From contig OX463863.1 in NCBI GenBank assembly GCA_949825065.1, positions 21,042,251-21,106,250 on the forward strand: DNA of 64,000 bases, given 5' to 3'. This document shows, in pieces, positions 45,111 through 56,049 of the stretch. Below the pieces are notes generated by a model that was not told the DNA's origin, made no database searches, and worked only from the letters and a program-made list of their open reading frames with translations. Every line of letters starts with the position of its first letter. Positions within the stretch are counted from its first letter, which is position 1. This DNA comes from Odontocerum albicorne. Taxonomy: Eukaryota; Arthropoda; Insecta; Trichoptera; Odontoceridae. Position numbers and translations under genes: made by a program.

Positions 45111-46049
45111 TAAATTTTTAACTTGTAACTTCATTATTTTTCTGAAATTAGGAAATAATTTTTCAGGTGTTATATATTTTTGGTTTTATTATTTTTGTAT
45201 GAATTTTGTAAATGAATAAATAGCCTGTGTTATGTTGCCCTATTCTGTATACCGGCTGGATTAATACTATTTTTATTATTAATAATACAGCGTGAATTAT
45301 TGGCAATTTTTTATTAATAAATCCTTAAACTTTGATACTTTTAAAGAATTTGTTTCTAAAATGTGCTTTGGTTCTGGAAATTTTGCAAGGAATTAAGGAA
45401 AGAAAAAAATATTTTAAAAAAGTCGCCGGAATGATTTGTTTCAAATTTGTAACATTAAATATCAGCAAATTTTTTATAAATAAATTTATTTCATTGAATT
45501 ACTGAATCAGGTTCAGTGGCTTTGTCTGTAATAGAGAATTATTTGGTGACAGGTAGAGACACGGTGTTTAGCAGGGACTGCTCCTTATTGACTTGCGGGC
45601 GAATAGCCATGGTACAACGTTACAGTATTGGGGTTGGCAGAGAGATCAGGTCTTCATTTCATACAACTTCCATGTTTGTTGTCTACTGGCTCCGTACATC
45701 TTGTAATGGCACAAACATAAATAATTTTATACATCCCTCATGTTTATTCACCACTTCTTGTTATTAAAAAATATTGGGCTCTCCGGAAGTTATTTCAAAT
45801 TTGAATGTGAAATTACACCAAACACTTGTGAATGATGATTTTCAATATTTTTAGTTTCTCAGCGATTCCTTAGGTCATACAATCATTGGTAATTGGCCTT
45901 CCAGAGATGAGTGGTAATTGGCCTTCCAGAGTTGAGTGGTAATTGGTCTTCCATAAAAGAAATGACTTAAGATCATTTTGATTAAGAGAAAATACAAAAC
46001 AATGATTTAATAAAAAACGGCGCTATATAAACTGTCCCCTAATAATTTT
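45111..46049. other. 3' flank, unit 2
   Basis: Counterpart of 21561-22509, almost identical by eye. No gene. Confidence 0.45.
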
Positions 46050-46861
46050 TATAACAGAGTTACAATAAAATAGATATAATATTTGTTCACAATATAAAAC
46101 AATAATTATAAACATACAATACTAAAAATCTATCATAAAATTTGCCTAATGCTGTTAAGCCAAAAATGAAATCATACAGTGATGGTGAAGTGAAAATGAA
46201 ACAAAACATTAATGCAGAAGCTACTGTGTGACGTGAGTATTCCAATTTAGAAAGTCGTGCAATCGAAGTTAAAAAAGTCGGCAAATGCAAGGTAGGTACT
46301 TGCAATATTAAAATAATTTATTGTTTCTCTAACAGATTTACAAAACAAATGAAAATGACAAGTCTCAAGGAGTGGTGGGCTGCCTACCGATAGGGCGGGT
46401 TTGCATTTCCATTGAATAAGAGTATGTTAATGTGAAAACAGGAAAAAAATGTCTTGTGGACAAGCTGTCATAGGGAGATTGTCTTCCCCACCCAGACAGC
46501 TCGCACCATCCCTAAGAAATAAGTAAACTCTCTGTAGTGGGACAAAAATACGAATCTGGCAATGAAGATTATACTAACCTACATGCCATAAATTGAAATT
46601 TAAAATAAGTTTGACGGACAACCTTTGAATTTTTTTGGTTAAAAGCAATATTTTTCATTTAATCTAGTCCTTTCATTCTGTTGCAATTTGTGCCACTCAG
46701 ACCAATCTGCAGACCATATTTTGAGGAGCTGTGAGGAAAGTATCCTCTGACAATAGGGAGGAGCTCCATACAGCTATCCACCGAACTATCTTCGGTCCGA
46801 TTGACCATCCTGACCTTGTGGTGGCCAGGGATAATTTTACAACTTTTCCCAATCTTTGTAA
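46050..46861 (-). repeat. Long inverted-repeat arm B, unit 2
   Basis: Counterpart of 22510-23318; ends at the TA target of the mariner (46862-46863). Confidence 0.75.
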
Positions 46862-46863
46862 TA

Positions 46864-47752
46864 CGAGGGTAGCCCCAAAAGTACCCGACCTAACAAAGAA
46901 AACACAAAAAATTTGGGAAAAAATATTTTTATTTCTCAACATAGTCTCCTTTCAGCTCGACACACTTTTCCCAGCCATGTTCAATAGCTTCGATATCCTG
47001 TTTATAGTGAGAACCGTCGAGCGCCTCAAAATAGCCACCAACCGCAAATCCCACCTCTTGATTGTTGGCAAATCTTTTACCACCGAGCCATTTTTTCAAG
47101 TTTGTAAAAAGAAAATAATCCGAGGGGGCTAAATCTGGCGAATAGGGTGCGTGAGGAAGCAATTCGAACTTTAATTCATTGATTTTGGCCACCGCGATAA
47201 CGGATGTGTGAACTGGTGCATTGTCTTGATGAAACAACACTTTCTTTTTCGCCAAATGCGGCCGTTTTTTCTTGATTTCATCACTCAAACGCTGCAATAA
47301 GTTCGCGTAATACTCGCCGTTGATTGTTTTTCCTTTTTGAAGATAATCAATGAAAATTATCCCACGCGGATCCCAAAAAACTGACGCCATGACCTTGCTT
47401 GCAGATGAAACTGTCTTCGCCTTTTTTGGAGCCGATTCTCCCCTTTCAGTCCATTGTTTTGACTCTTCCTTCATTTCAGGTGTGAAGTGATGGACCCATG
47501 TTTCAACCATGGTTATGAATCGACGCAAAAACTCGGCTTTATTGCTGTGAAACATCGCCAAACACTCGGTCGAAACATCCTCACGACGCTGTTTTTGTTC
47601 CACTGTGAGCAAACGCGGCACCCATCTTGCGCACAGCTTTCTCATGTCCATATTTTCAGTCAATATGCGATGTACAGCGCTTTTTGAAATGCCTACCATG
47701 TCTGCTAGCTCGCGCACTTTCAATCGACGGTCATCCAATACCAATATATTTG
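46864..47752 (-). mobile_element. Mariner transposon, unit 2, joined to a LINE fragment
   Basis: Right terminus CGAGGGTAGCCCCAAAAGTA. The left part runs to about 47752, where it meets LINE RNase H sequence (TTTGTAATGCCTCCAAGATT), so the left terminus and the first part of the transposase gene are missing. Confidence 0.9.
46929..47744 (-). pseudogene. Mariner transposase, 271 residues, first catalytic Asp replaced
   Basis: Minus frame open from the HTH (VRELADMVGISKSAVHRILT) through WVPRLLTVEQKQRR, the first motif ITMVETWVHH, VMASVFWDPRGIIFIDYLQK, LFHQDNAPVHT and YSPDLAPSDYFLF to GDYVEK. The first motif normally reads DETW; here the Asp is Val, so the DD34D triad is incomplete. The N-terminal HTH is truncated. 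Together with the loss of one terminus this copy is inactive, despite its long open frame. Confidence 0.9.
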
Positions 47753-48925
47753 TAATGCCTCCAAGATTGCCAATGCATCACCAGTGAATGTAGTCAAAAA
47801 TTTGGTTAGATTAATTTTTTTCTTAATATTTAAGGTTTCGCAATATATTGCTATTCCTACATGTTCCTCATAGCAAACTTGGATGCGTCTGTGTAGAAGA
47901 CAGTCCAGTCACTCCAATGGTTGTTTATGTGATTGACGAAGTCATAATTGGTGTGATGGTTAGACTTATCAATACCGAGGGATTCAATAATGCGCATGTT
48001 CATAATAAAGCCTGAAACTGGATGCAGTATAAAGGAAGATCAGGGGTTTTTTGGACTACAATGTTCAAGGTTGAAAATTTACGTTAACTTGGTATTAAAG
48101 GGGGGGGGAGTGTTTTATTTCTCCAAAATATGTTTGTGGGAATGAGGTCTGAAAGTAATTTCAATTTATGCAGAAGAGGGTTGGATGTTGTTTTGGTGAT
48201 ATTGAGGAAATATCTGATCCCTAAGAACTGTCTTCGAAAAGCAGAACGGTGGGTCCACACATTCAACCTGTAGGGCATTTGTCGGCGTAGATTTCATGGG
48301 TCCAACTATAATTCTAAGGGCCTGAAATTGAATGAGGTATATTTTATGGAGGATATATTTGAAGGTAGAGTCCAATAAGAATGAACTATAATCAAGGTAG
48401 CTTCTGATGAGGGCAGTGTATAGAAGTTTCAAAGTTGTTGGGTGTGCTGCCCACTAGATTCCCGATACCGTGCAAAGAATAATTATATTTTTTGGCAAGT
48501 TGGTGTTATGTTATTATTCTTAAGCATGATTTTCCAAGATAACCTGGAGTGAAATGTCATTCCAAGGAATCAGTCTGAACTGTGGTTAAGAATAGGAGCA
48601 TTGTCAATACAAATATTAGTGGTAGGTAGTTGTCTTTCCACGAAAACACAACAATAGAACGTTTGGAGGGGGAAATATCTAATCCATGATTTTCGAGCCA
48701 CTCGAAAAGTAAGTAAAGAAAATTATTTAATATTTTTTCTGCTATTTTAAAAGATTTATTGAACATATAAACCACGATATCATCCGCATATTGTAATAAA
48801 GTGGTATTGAGAGGAACCGGGTGCGCAAAATCTGCTGTATAAATGTTATAAAGGAGGGGACTAAGGACTGATCCTTGCGGGAGACCCCTCCAAACTGTTC
48901 TTGTGAAAGACACCTTACCCACTGA
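47753..48925 (-). pseudogene. I-like LINE fragment: RT and start of RNase H, minus strand
   Basis: Reverse-strand relative of 6234-9368. Recognisable parts are GLPQGSVLSPLLYNIYTADF and LQYADDIVVYMFN (48922-48557), the region LLYTALIRSYLDYSSFLLD (48432-48166), and the RNase H start, with its first Asp (cf. FYTDAS), near 47900. Several frameshifts separate them. Confidence 0.88.
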
Positions 48926-49235
48926 TGCTCAACCATGAGCGACGACCGTGGCTCTCGTTATCGACCCCTTCACGAACTCCTTATTATACAATGCAAACAC
49001 ACGGGGCTTTGACAATGTTTGATCCCCGAACTGTACCGTCAGACTCCGCTTACGTCCTAACGAGCGAGAAACTATATAATAATGCGTTCCACAATCGACG
49101 GGTACACCTCTTTCTCAGACATCGTGTGCCATACTAATGACGGAATCTGCCGAAGCCGGCCTCCCGCTCTCCCACTCCTGAATCCCCACCCAACACTCTT
49201 CGAGGCGGCCGCGCGCTCCATTTAAAATAACGTAT
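48926..49235. other. GC-rich insertion inside the LINE, unassigned
   Basis: Balanced-to-GC-rich sequence between RT (about 7490 in the plus relative) and sequence matching about 6520-6600 in that relative. It replaces the intervening RT part. A 70-codon plus frame (48925-49137) has no recognisable domain. Confidence 0.4.
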
Positions 49236-49599
49236 TCTAAAACAAAAGTTCTCGTTTATGTTAAATTTGATCCACACTCATATTTTACGAATAAGAAAAT
49301 TTGACTCAGTCATGTTATTTCTATAAGATTCATACATTTTTTCCGAGATTTATGGTAATTGCATTAGAAGAACTCTTCATCCCACGATGGAGGGAGTTGT
49401 GACTTAAAGGAGCGTTTTTTTAAAGGGGAATCGAAGAGTGAGCCGCCTGAAACACCAACTCAATCTGGAATTTATTATACATACGAGTAATAAGGCAGAT
49501 TTTTGTTTGTCGGCCAATCTGGTTGTTGTTCTCGTATTGAGGCAACGAGAGTACGGGAGAATTTTTTCCAATCGGCTTTACCGGTGTTAAATTTACAAC
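49236..49599 (-). pseudogene. LINE ORF2 remnant upstream of RT
   Basis: Near 49380-49450 the minus strand matches the SLKK-type segment of the plus LINE (about 6515-6570: SHNSL then a WDEEC-like region). The endonuclease between this and ORF1 is deleted. Confidence 0.6.
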
Positions 49600-50580
49600 T
49601 AATGTAGTGATTGTGGAGTGATCGGATTGTTTGGTTTCCAGGATTTAGAATGGATAGCAGAGATGATATTGTGAGAAGGTGGGTGTGAGGTTTTTTCGCC
49701 GCATACAGTAACTTCGGCGAATGATTTCACAGATGTTGGGGTGGATTTTGATGCTGCCCGGTAAGATATGTTATGTTCTGTCATAAGGCGTTTTATATTC
49801 GTTTGCCCGATAAATTCCGGGCAGGGTCTGTCGACTGCCGTATGGCGCCCATCGCATGTAATACATGTTGGAGCTGTCACCGAGGTGGGATTGGCCACAT
49901 TTGAAGCAACGTACAGATGATCTGCATTCCTGCTTTGTGTCCGTATCTGCAGCACTCGGAGCACTGTATGTTTGGGAAATAATAATTTTCTACAACTAAA
50001 GAACTGTAAAAAGCTTAGACCCTCTGAGGTCAGGCCTGCCCATCAAATGTTAGTACTACTGTTTGTGTAGGGACCCATGTCACATTATCTGAGTTGGTTA
50101 TCTTACGGTTAAGTCTTCTGGCTTTCTGGACTCTTTCATACATAGCTATTCGGTACTTTAAATTTTCTCGGATTTCTTCCTCCTTCCACTCTACCGGGAT
50201 TCCTCTAACGAGCCCCATTCTGGTGAGCATGAAAGAAGGAATAAATTATATAAAGTAATGACTTCATTTTATCTAAGGCCAATCTATTCCCGCCTATAAA
50301 TTTTATACCGTTTTTTGTTGATATATCTGGTATTTTATTGTTTTTAAGGAATGTACCAAAGGTAACTGGATTCCTGGTAAATCAGTATTTTTTTGCACGT
50401 GTACTATGTAAGGAGATCGGCCATATTTATCATATTCCCTAACCTGGGGAAGAGAAGGGGGTGCAGGGAGTATAGGGGAGGATGTTGTGACTGTTTGTAG
50501 TCTTTCAGTCGATAGTACAGTAAGAGGGGTTAATTTTTTTTCAGGCGATCCTTGATGGTCACACGCCTTTCTCACAGGTT
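49600..50580 (-). pseudogene. LINE ORF1 (gag-like) fragments
   Basis: Minus pieces in different frames: 50575-50303 with REYDKYGRSPYIVHVQKN, 50230-50030 with GLVRGIPVEWKEEEIRENLK and ARRLNRKITNSDNVTWVPTQ followed by VVLTFDGQA, and 49964-49600 with Cys-rich RNADHLYVAS...CITCDGRHTAVDRPCPEF. These match the order of an I/jockey-type gag: RNA-binding fold, VLTF-Q motif, then zinc knuckles. Together with 47753-49599 this is one rearranged LINE on minus. Confidence 0.8.
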
Positions 50581-50924
50581 TCTCGTTCTCTTTCTTTTAA
50601 TTTTGTGTTTTACTTCCGTGAAATATGAGAACGAGATTTCCTCCTCGGTTACCACTTCACTATCAGAGGTTATATCTGGAGGTTAAGGATCAGGGGGTTT
50701 GTGTGGAATCATTTTTCAAAAAATATGAATAAACTTAAAACAGGAAGGAGAAAAAAAAATATCTACCAGTATTTCTATGATGAAAGTAAACACTAATATG
50801 TACACAATCTAAGGTATAATATAACACGTGTATAAATAATGGTAGAGTAAAAGGTTATTTTGTTGAATTATCTAAATTAAACTGAATTTAGTTGGAAAAC
50901 TAAATTAAAGGTTTTTTTAACTAC
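50581..50924. other. Probable LINE 5' region, no gene
   Basis: AT-rich sequence upstream (on minus) of the ORF1 fragments. I see nothing else. Confidence 0.35.
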
Positions 50925-51314
50925 TGTGGCGACTATATGCGCGGTCACTGAACCCACGAGACGACCTTTGCCCACCTTAACAATGCGAGACAAACAATGC
51001 CAAAGTCCACGCGGTCGGTCATTCAACTCACTACCAGTGAAGACCGCATTCCATGAGGAAAGGAGAGAGCAACACATCTTTCGCGCTGTCTCTCAAATCA
51101 AAAGGATACCTACGCGCGACAGTAAACATATTGTAAGTGCTAAGACGAGACGGCGATATATCTCGTGCGCATTCCCGCACACGTTCAAAAACATTATAAA
51201 TACAGACGTTTGTCAATAAAATTCCTCTTTGCATATTCTGAATTCGACAAGTTTTATTTATCAACAATCATCCTCATCATCTCTCCTTTAAGGAACAACC
51301 GTTCCTAAACTACA
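50925..51314 (+). mobile_element. Solo-LTR-like segment
   Basis: Starts TGTGGCGACTA and ends CTACA (about 390 bp). On plus it has TATAAATA (51195-51202) and AATAAA (51215-51220), the compact promoter/polyadenylation layout of an LTR. It is richer in GC than its surroundings. I see no clear target-site duplication, and the sequence after it (GGGGCCGGCGACTG) resembles neither a standard primer-binding site nor host DNA I can identify. An alternative is an unrelated promoter or gene edge. Confidence 0.4.
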
Positions 51315-51749
51315 ATCATTAATTTCAGGGGCCGGCGACTGAAGAGGAAAAAATCTGTGTCATACTAAGCCATGCTTTGTTATCGACACTTACACTCGTT
51401 ACACTCCATAAAAAAAACAAAGATTAAAATTGTCGCTCAGATTGCATTAATAGAACACTAGCGAATTGCTAACATAAATAATGGATTTTACCCAGAGAGT
51501 ACCAGATTGAATTTGTGTAAATAAAAATTAAGTTAAAAGGTTGCACTGAAAACAAATATTAAAATAGAAGTTTTATGTTTTAATTAAGCAATAAGCGACA
51601 AAGCCACTGAATCATAATCCAGTCATTGAATTAAATAAAAGTTATTTATAAGAACATTGCTGATATTTAATATTATACATTCAAACAAATCATTCTGGTG
51701 AATTTTTTAATTCTATTTTTCTTTCCTTAATTCCTTGCAAAATTTCCAG

Positions 51750-52972
51750 AAAAAAAGCACATTCATTGAACACAGCTGTAAAGCTTCTGTCCACTATAAA
51801 TCCTTTCATGAGATTTTTAAAGGTACTCTTGACAGCTGTAGGACTTCTCTCAACTGTAAGTCCTTTCATGGGATTTTAATTTATCTTTTCGTAAAAATGT
51901 CTTATCACATTGTCCACATGAGTAAGGCTTCTCTGCACTATGAATCCTTTCATGAAATTTAAAACGAAATTTTAGTGAGAATGTCTTATCACATTGTCAC
52001 CAGCTGTAGGGCTTCTCTCCACTATGAATCCTTTCATGATTTTTCAAATATGCTTTTTGTATGTCTTATCACATTGTCCACAGCTGTAAGGCTTCTCTCC
52101 ACTATGACTCCTTTCATGACGTTTTAAATTACCTATTAATGATAATGTCTTATCACATTGTCCACAGCTGTAAGGCTTTTCTCCACTATGAATCCTTTCA
52201 TGAGATTTTAAATGATCTATTCGTAAGAATGTCTTATCACATTGTCCACAGCTGTAAGGCTTTTCTCCACTATGAATCCTTTCATGAGATTTTAAATGAT
52301 CTATTCGTAAGAACGACTTATCACATTGTCCACAGCTGTAAGGCTTCTCTCCACTATGACTCCTTTCATGACGTTTTAAATTACCTATTAATGAGAATGT
52401 CTTATCACATTGTCCACAGCTGTAAGGCTTTTCTCCACTATGAATCCTTTCATGAGATTTTAAATGATCTATTCTTAAGAATGACTTATCACATTGTCCA
52501 CAGCTGTAAGGCTTCTCTCCACTATGATTACTTTCATGAGATGTCAAATTATGTTTTTGAGAGAATGTCTTATCACATTGTCCACAGCTGTAAGGCTTCT
52601 CTTCACTATGAAGCCTTTCATGACGTTTTAAATGATCTTTTCGTAAGAATGACTTATCACATTGTCCACAGCTGTAAGGCTTCTCTTCACTATGATTCTT
52701 TTCATGAGATTTCAAATATATTTTTCATAAGAATGTCTTACCATATTGTCCACATCTGTAAGGCTTTTCTCCACTATGACTTTTTTCATGAGATTTTAAA
52801 TAATGTTTTAGTAAGAATGTTTTATCACATTGTCCACAGCTGTAAGAATGTCTTATTACACTGTCCACAGCTCCTCTATGAATTATTTTATGAGATTTTA
52901 ATTGAGTACCACAACCATAGGAATTCTGTCCAGATGGATTATTTTTATAAATGTTGCTCATAACACCTGAAT
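51750..52972 (-). pseudogene. C2H2 finger exon, inverted copy, with in-frame stop
   Basis: Minus strand; acceptor TATTTTTAG precedes 52972. The first part (to 52725) has a deleted finger and one full finger ending KTFL then TGA (52725-52727), where other copies read CGA (Arg). The frame then stays open (52715-52044) through about seven good fingers (KDHLKRH, KHNLTSH, IDHLKSH, IGNLKRH types), three pairs of which repeat almost exactly as two-finger blocks. It is lost at KTYKKHI by a small deletion. Finger debris continues to about 51750. Confidence 0.82.
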
Positions 52973-53292
52973 CTAAAAATATATGAAAATTTAGAAAAAC
53001 TCTGAATTTTAATTTTTTTAAATATTGAAGGGTTGAAAAATAGATCTTTGATATTTTTGTAATAAAGCGTTTCTAAAATTTGAGTTCTTTGATTCACACA
53101 ACAATTAACTTGTACTGAATTAACTATGAAAAAAGTTGTCCGAGTTAAGATAAAAATATTTTAACTTTATTATTTGCGCTAAGGCTTAACTTGAATCCCT
53201 TTTTCAAACCAAATTAAAAAAAATTACATTGTTAAGAATTTAATGAATAAGCAACAACTTATTCATATTACAATAAAAATAATTATACTAAC

Positions 53293-53541
53293 TCGTTATT
53301 GTATGCGTGTCAGAAACATCAACAGTCTCTGTAGTAATGTCTCGAGCACATTCCTTTTTTATATCCACTTCCTGTATGTCCATAGCAAAATCAGGTAATA
53401 CTGGTGCAGTATCCTCTGGTTCATTTTCTTCTTTTATGAAAAAATCTGCACAAATTTCCAATTCCAAATCATGCCTCTGTGAACTCATTACTGAGGTAAT
53501 TTCTTTATTGAATGTATCATAAGATGGCTGGACTTTAATAT
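53293..53541 (-). CDS. Zinc-finger gene, inverted copy, exon 2
   Basis: Acceptor TTTTTTCATAG precedes 53541; donor GTTAGT (weaker than the GTGAGT of other copies) follows 53293. 249 nt, phase 1-1. It encodes ...FIKEENEPEDTAPVLPDFAM and QEVDIKKECARDITTETVDV. The open frame is kept, but the downstream finger exon is broken. Confidence 0.6.
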
Positions 53542-53639
53542 CTATGAAAAAAACATACAAGTTCAAATCTTCTGAAGTAATAAAACAAATAGATAATATA
53601 TTATCAACAACTTGAAACCTCGTTTCTTTCACTTTCTAT

Positions 53640-53680
53640 TAATAAGTCTGAACTGACAATAAGGCCAACACAGCACTAAT
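53640..53680 (-). promoter_or_regulatory. Conserved promoter-like box, inverted copy
   Basis: Complement of the GTGCTGTGTTGGCCTTAT box and TCAGTT (53651-53656 on minus), same distance from the exon 2 acceptor as elsewhere. Confidence 0.4.
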
Positions 53681-53977
53681 CTTATCTTAATATGGCATGG
53701 CTTTTTAGCTACTATTATGTGACTCAAGAAGATTATTAGGTTGAATGCTTAAGAAGATTGATGGTGCAGTTAATATATGTAATAGTTCCGAGTTAGGGGC
53801 GGAAGAAAAATAAGGGCGATGATTTGGTTCTCATCAGCAGAACTACTTTATATTTGAATTTGATGAAAATGAGGTATACAACAGAACAGAACATCAACAT
53901 ACCGTGATTAATCAACTTTATACTTATGATTTAAATATTTTTCAAAACAAAAATGTCAAAAACATTCTGCCCTAAAA

Positions 53978-54024
53978 GTACACACCACCTTATCCATGCC
54001 TGGTATGGAATAGGTGGTGTGTAC
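53978..54024. other. 47-bp hairpin, inverted copy (most perfect)
   Basis: GTACACACCACCT with AGGTGGTGTGTAC at the other end; the inner arms ATCCATGCC/GGTATGGA also pair. See 13724-13770. Confidence 0.6.
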
Positions 54025-54077
54025 CTGTAGGTTAAACACCACTCATACAATTAACAATATGAGTTTATTAAATTTAC

Positions 54078-54261
54078 TTGGGTCTGTGGGATTATCAAAA
54101 ACGCGTCTGTAATCTGCACTGATATCTTGCGCACATTCCTGTTTGATATCTGCCTCATGTACACTGATATCATACTGGGGGAACACTGCTGCAGTATCTC
54201 CATCTTCTGCCTTTTCGTCTTTCACCATTACATCTGCACTTTTGTGTAGCTGAGGATCCAT
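54078..54261 (-). CDS. Zinc-finger gene, inverted copy, exon 1
   Basis: Minus; ATG at 54261, donor GTAAAT after 54078, 184 nt, phase 1. Protein MDPQLHKSADVMVKDEKAED, then HEADIKQECAQDISADYRRV. It differs from units 1 and 2 at VKDE and in the C-terminal part. The exon is open, but the gene downstream is not. Confidence 0.65.
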
Positions 54262-55700
54262 CTATAACCTGGAAACATTCACAATAGTTTAACAATGAGT
54301 TTATAATACGTTTACCCTTTCACGTAGGAAAGCATAAAACTATATTCAATGCCTGATATTAGTTAATGAAACCTTTCCTGACATGATAATCTTCTTTGTA
54401 ATTTGACAAGACACGACTTGCTTGTGCTCCCCTGAAGATGAGGTGAAAACCTTGAAACCGGTAGGGTTATACCGTTACATAAAGTGGAATAAACAGCGTT
54501 TGCTAAAACAAATTACAATGTCTTAAAACCTCCACAAAGTTAACGCCTTAACTAAAATTTATGTAATAATCTTCTTTGCTAGTGGTGTGTATAGATTTGT
54601 CTTCCAGAGGTCTTTTAAAAATATTTATGATGTTGTATGAACACTAGACACATGCATTACACTACATCTAAAGCTTAATGTGTTACTGTCACATATCAGA
54701 AGAGTTTTAAAGGTGTTTTTGTAGTTTGTCTGGCCTTGGTAATTTTACTGCAGTTTTCTTACCAAATATGTTTTTCTGAACATGTGCAAATGCAGCGTAG
54801 TACCATATATAATGGTCACAACCACTACCTTCCTATCGTTAGTTTACTTAGTTTGTAATATTGTCTCAAGGAGTTGTGGACAGCCTACCGGTGGGGCGGG
54901 TTTGCATTTCCATTGAATAAGGGTGGTTTATACAGGCGTTATGTGTGTCTCTTCGCTGAATGATTTTATTGTTAAAACAGGAAGAAGTTATCTGGTGTGG
55001 AAGGATTTCTTAGGTTGTCTGTGGGAAATTGTCTTCCCCACTCAGAGAGCTCGCAGCATTCCCAAGAAGTAAATTCTCTGCAATGGGGGAAAAAGCAAAT
55101 CTGGCAAGGAAGATATTAGCGAATAGCAATTTTTTCCATTCAATCTAGCCCTTTCATCCTGAAAATAGAGAGGATCTCCATGCAGCTATTCACTGATTAA
55201 AATTAATTTTGAATGGAAAATGTTCGAGAAAATATATTTTTGTTTGGTTTGTACAGGATTTTTTTTAAATAACATAAAAATGTAATTTTTCGTATAAAGT
55301 ATGCAGAGTTTGAACCAAACAACTTAATTTTATTGTAAAAGAGGTAATATAGTTAATGGAAAAAAGTGTAAAACCTCTATTGTACTGATGTAACGCTATC
55401 CCAGCAGATCAACTGTCAAAATGAACTGAGGTAAAAGTATGCCTTTTTAAAACACAAAATGACACTTTATCAAGCAGCGCACACTGATATACTATCACCG
55501 TGAAGCGGGCAGAATGAACCTCTAAATCAATAACATCACTGTATGTTTTCATTTTCGGCTTAACAGCATTAGGCAAACTCACAAAAACGAAAATATTGAC
55601 AAAATAAATCGTATATTTTAAATACCTAATGGATAGAACAATTGGACAGGAATAACACTATGCTTCCTGAATAATGGCCATGCATTCCTATATCTGATGG
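54262..55700. other. Upstream region and arm sequence, inverted copy
   Basis: Contains the right end of the Penelope-like element near 54443-54520, then arm A-like sequence (TACCGGTGGGGCGGGTTTGC at about 54888) and, from about 55390, the reverse of the unit-start region (about 10090-10200). No gene. Confidence 0.5.
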
Positions 55701-56049
55701 AGTATACGCAGTGACTTCATCTTGGTCGTGAACGTAAGGTATGGAGTATGCGCCAGATACGCGGTGTCTTGTTCTTGAATAAGGGCCGTGAATTCCTCAA
55801 TACGAAGGAATATACGTCAGTGATGCTTTATTGACAGTTCTGTTCTTCTTCTTCTTGAATAATGGCCGTGAACTCCTATAAATGAAGGACATACGCCATT
55901 GTCGAATGATTTGACAGTTACACTCCATAGAATAAAACCATAGACTCAAATTATAGATGGAACATTAGCAAATTGTTTACAAATCGTTTAATTTTTGGCG
56001 TATACTCCTCCATATATAGGAGTTCACGGCCATTATTCAAAGAGAGAGA

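Larger units (their letters stand above)
31737..47752. repeat. Segmental duplication, unit 2
   Basis: 31737-32190 is shared with unit 3 (61578-62035). From about 32190 it is collinear with unit 1. It contains one extra insertion (658-bp element at 41528-42185), a longer small mariner and a different finger number. It extends past the unit 1 breakpoint in the right-hand mariner (47508-47752). Confidence 0.93.
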
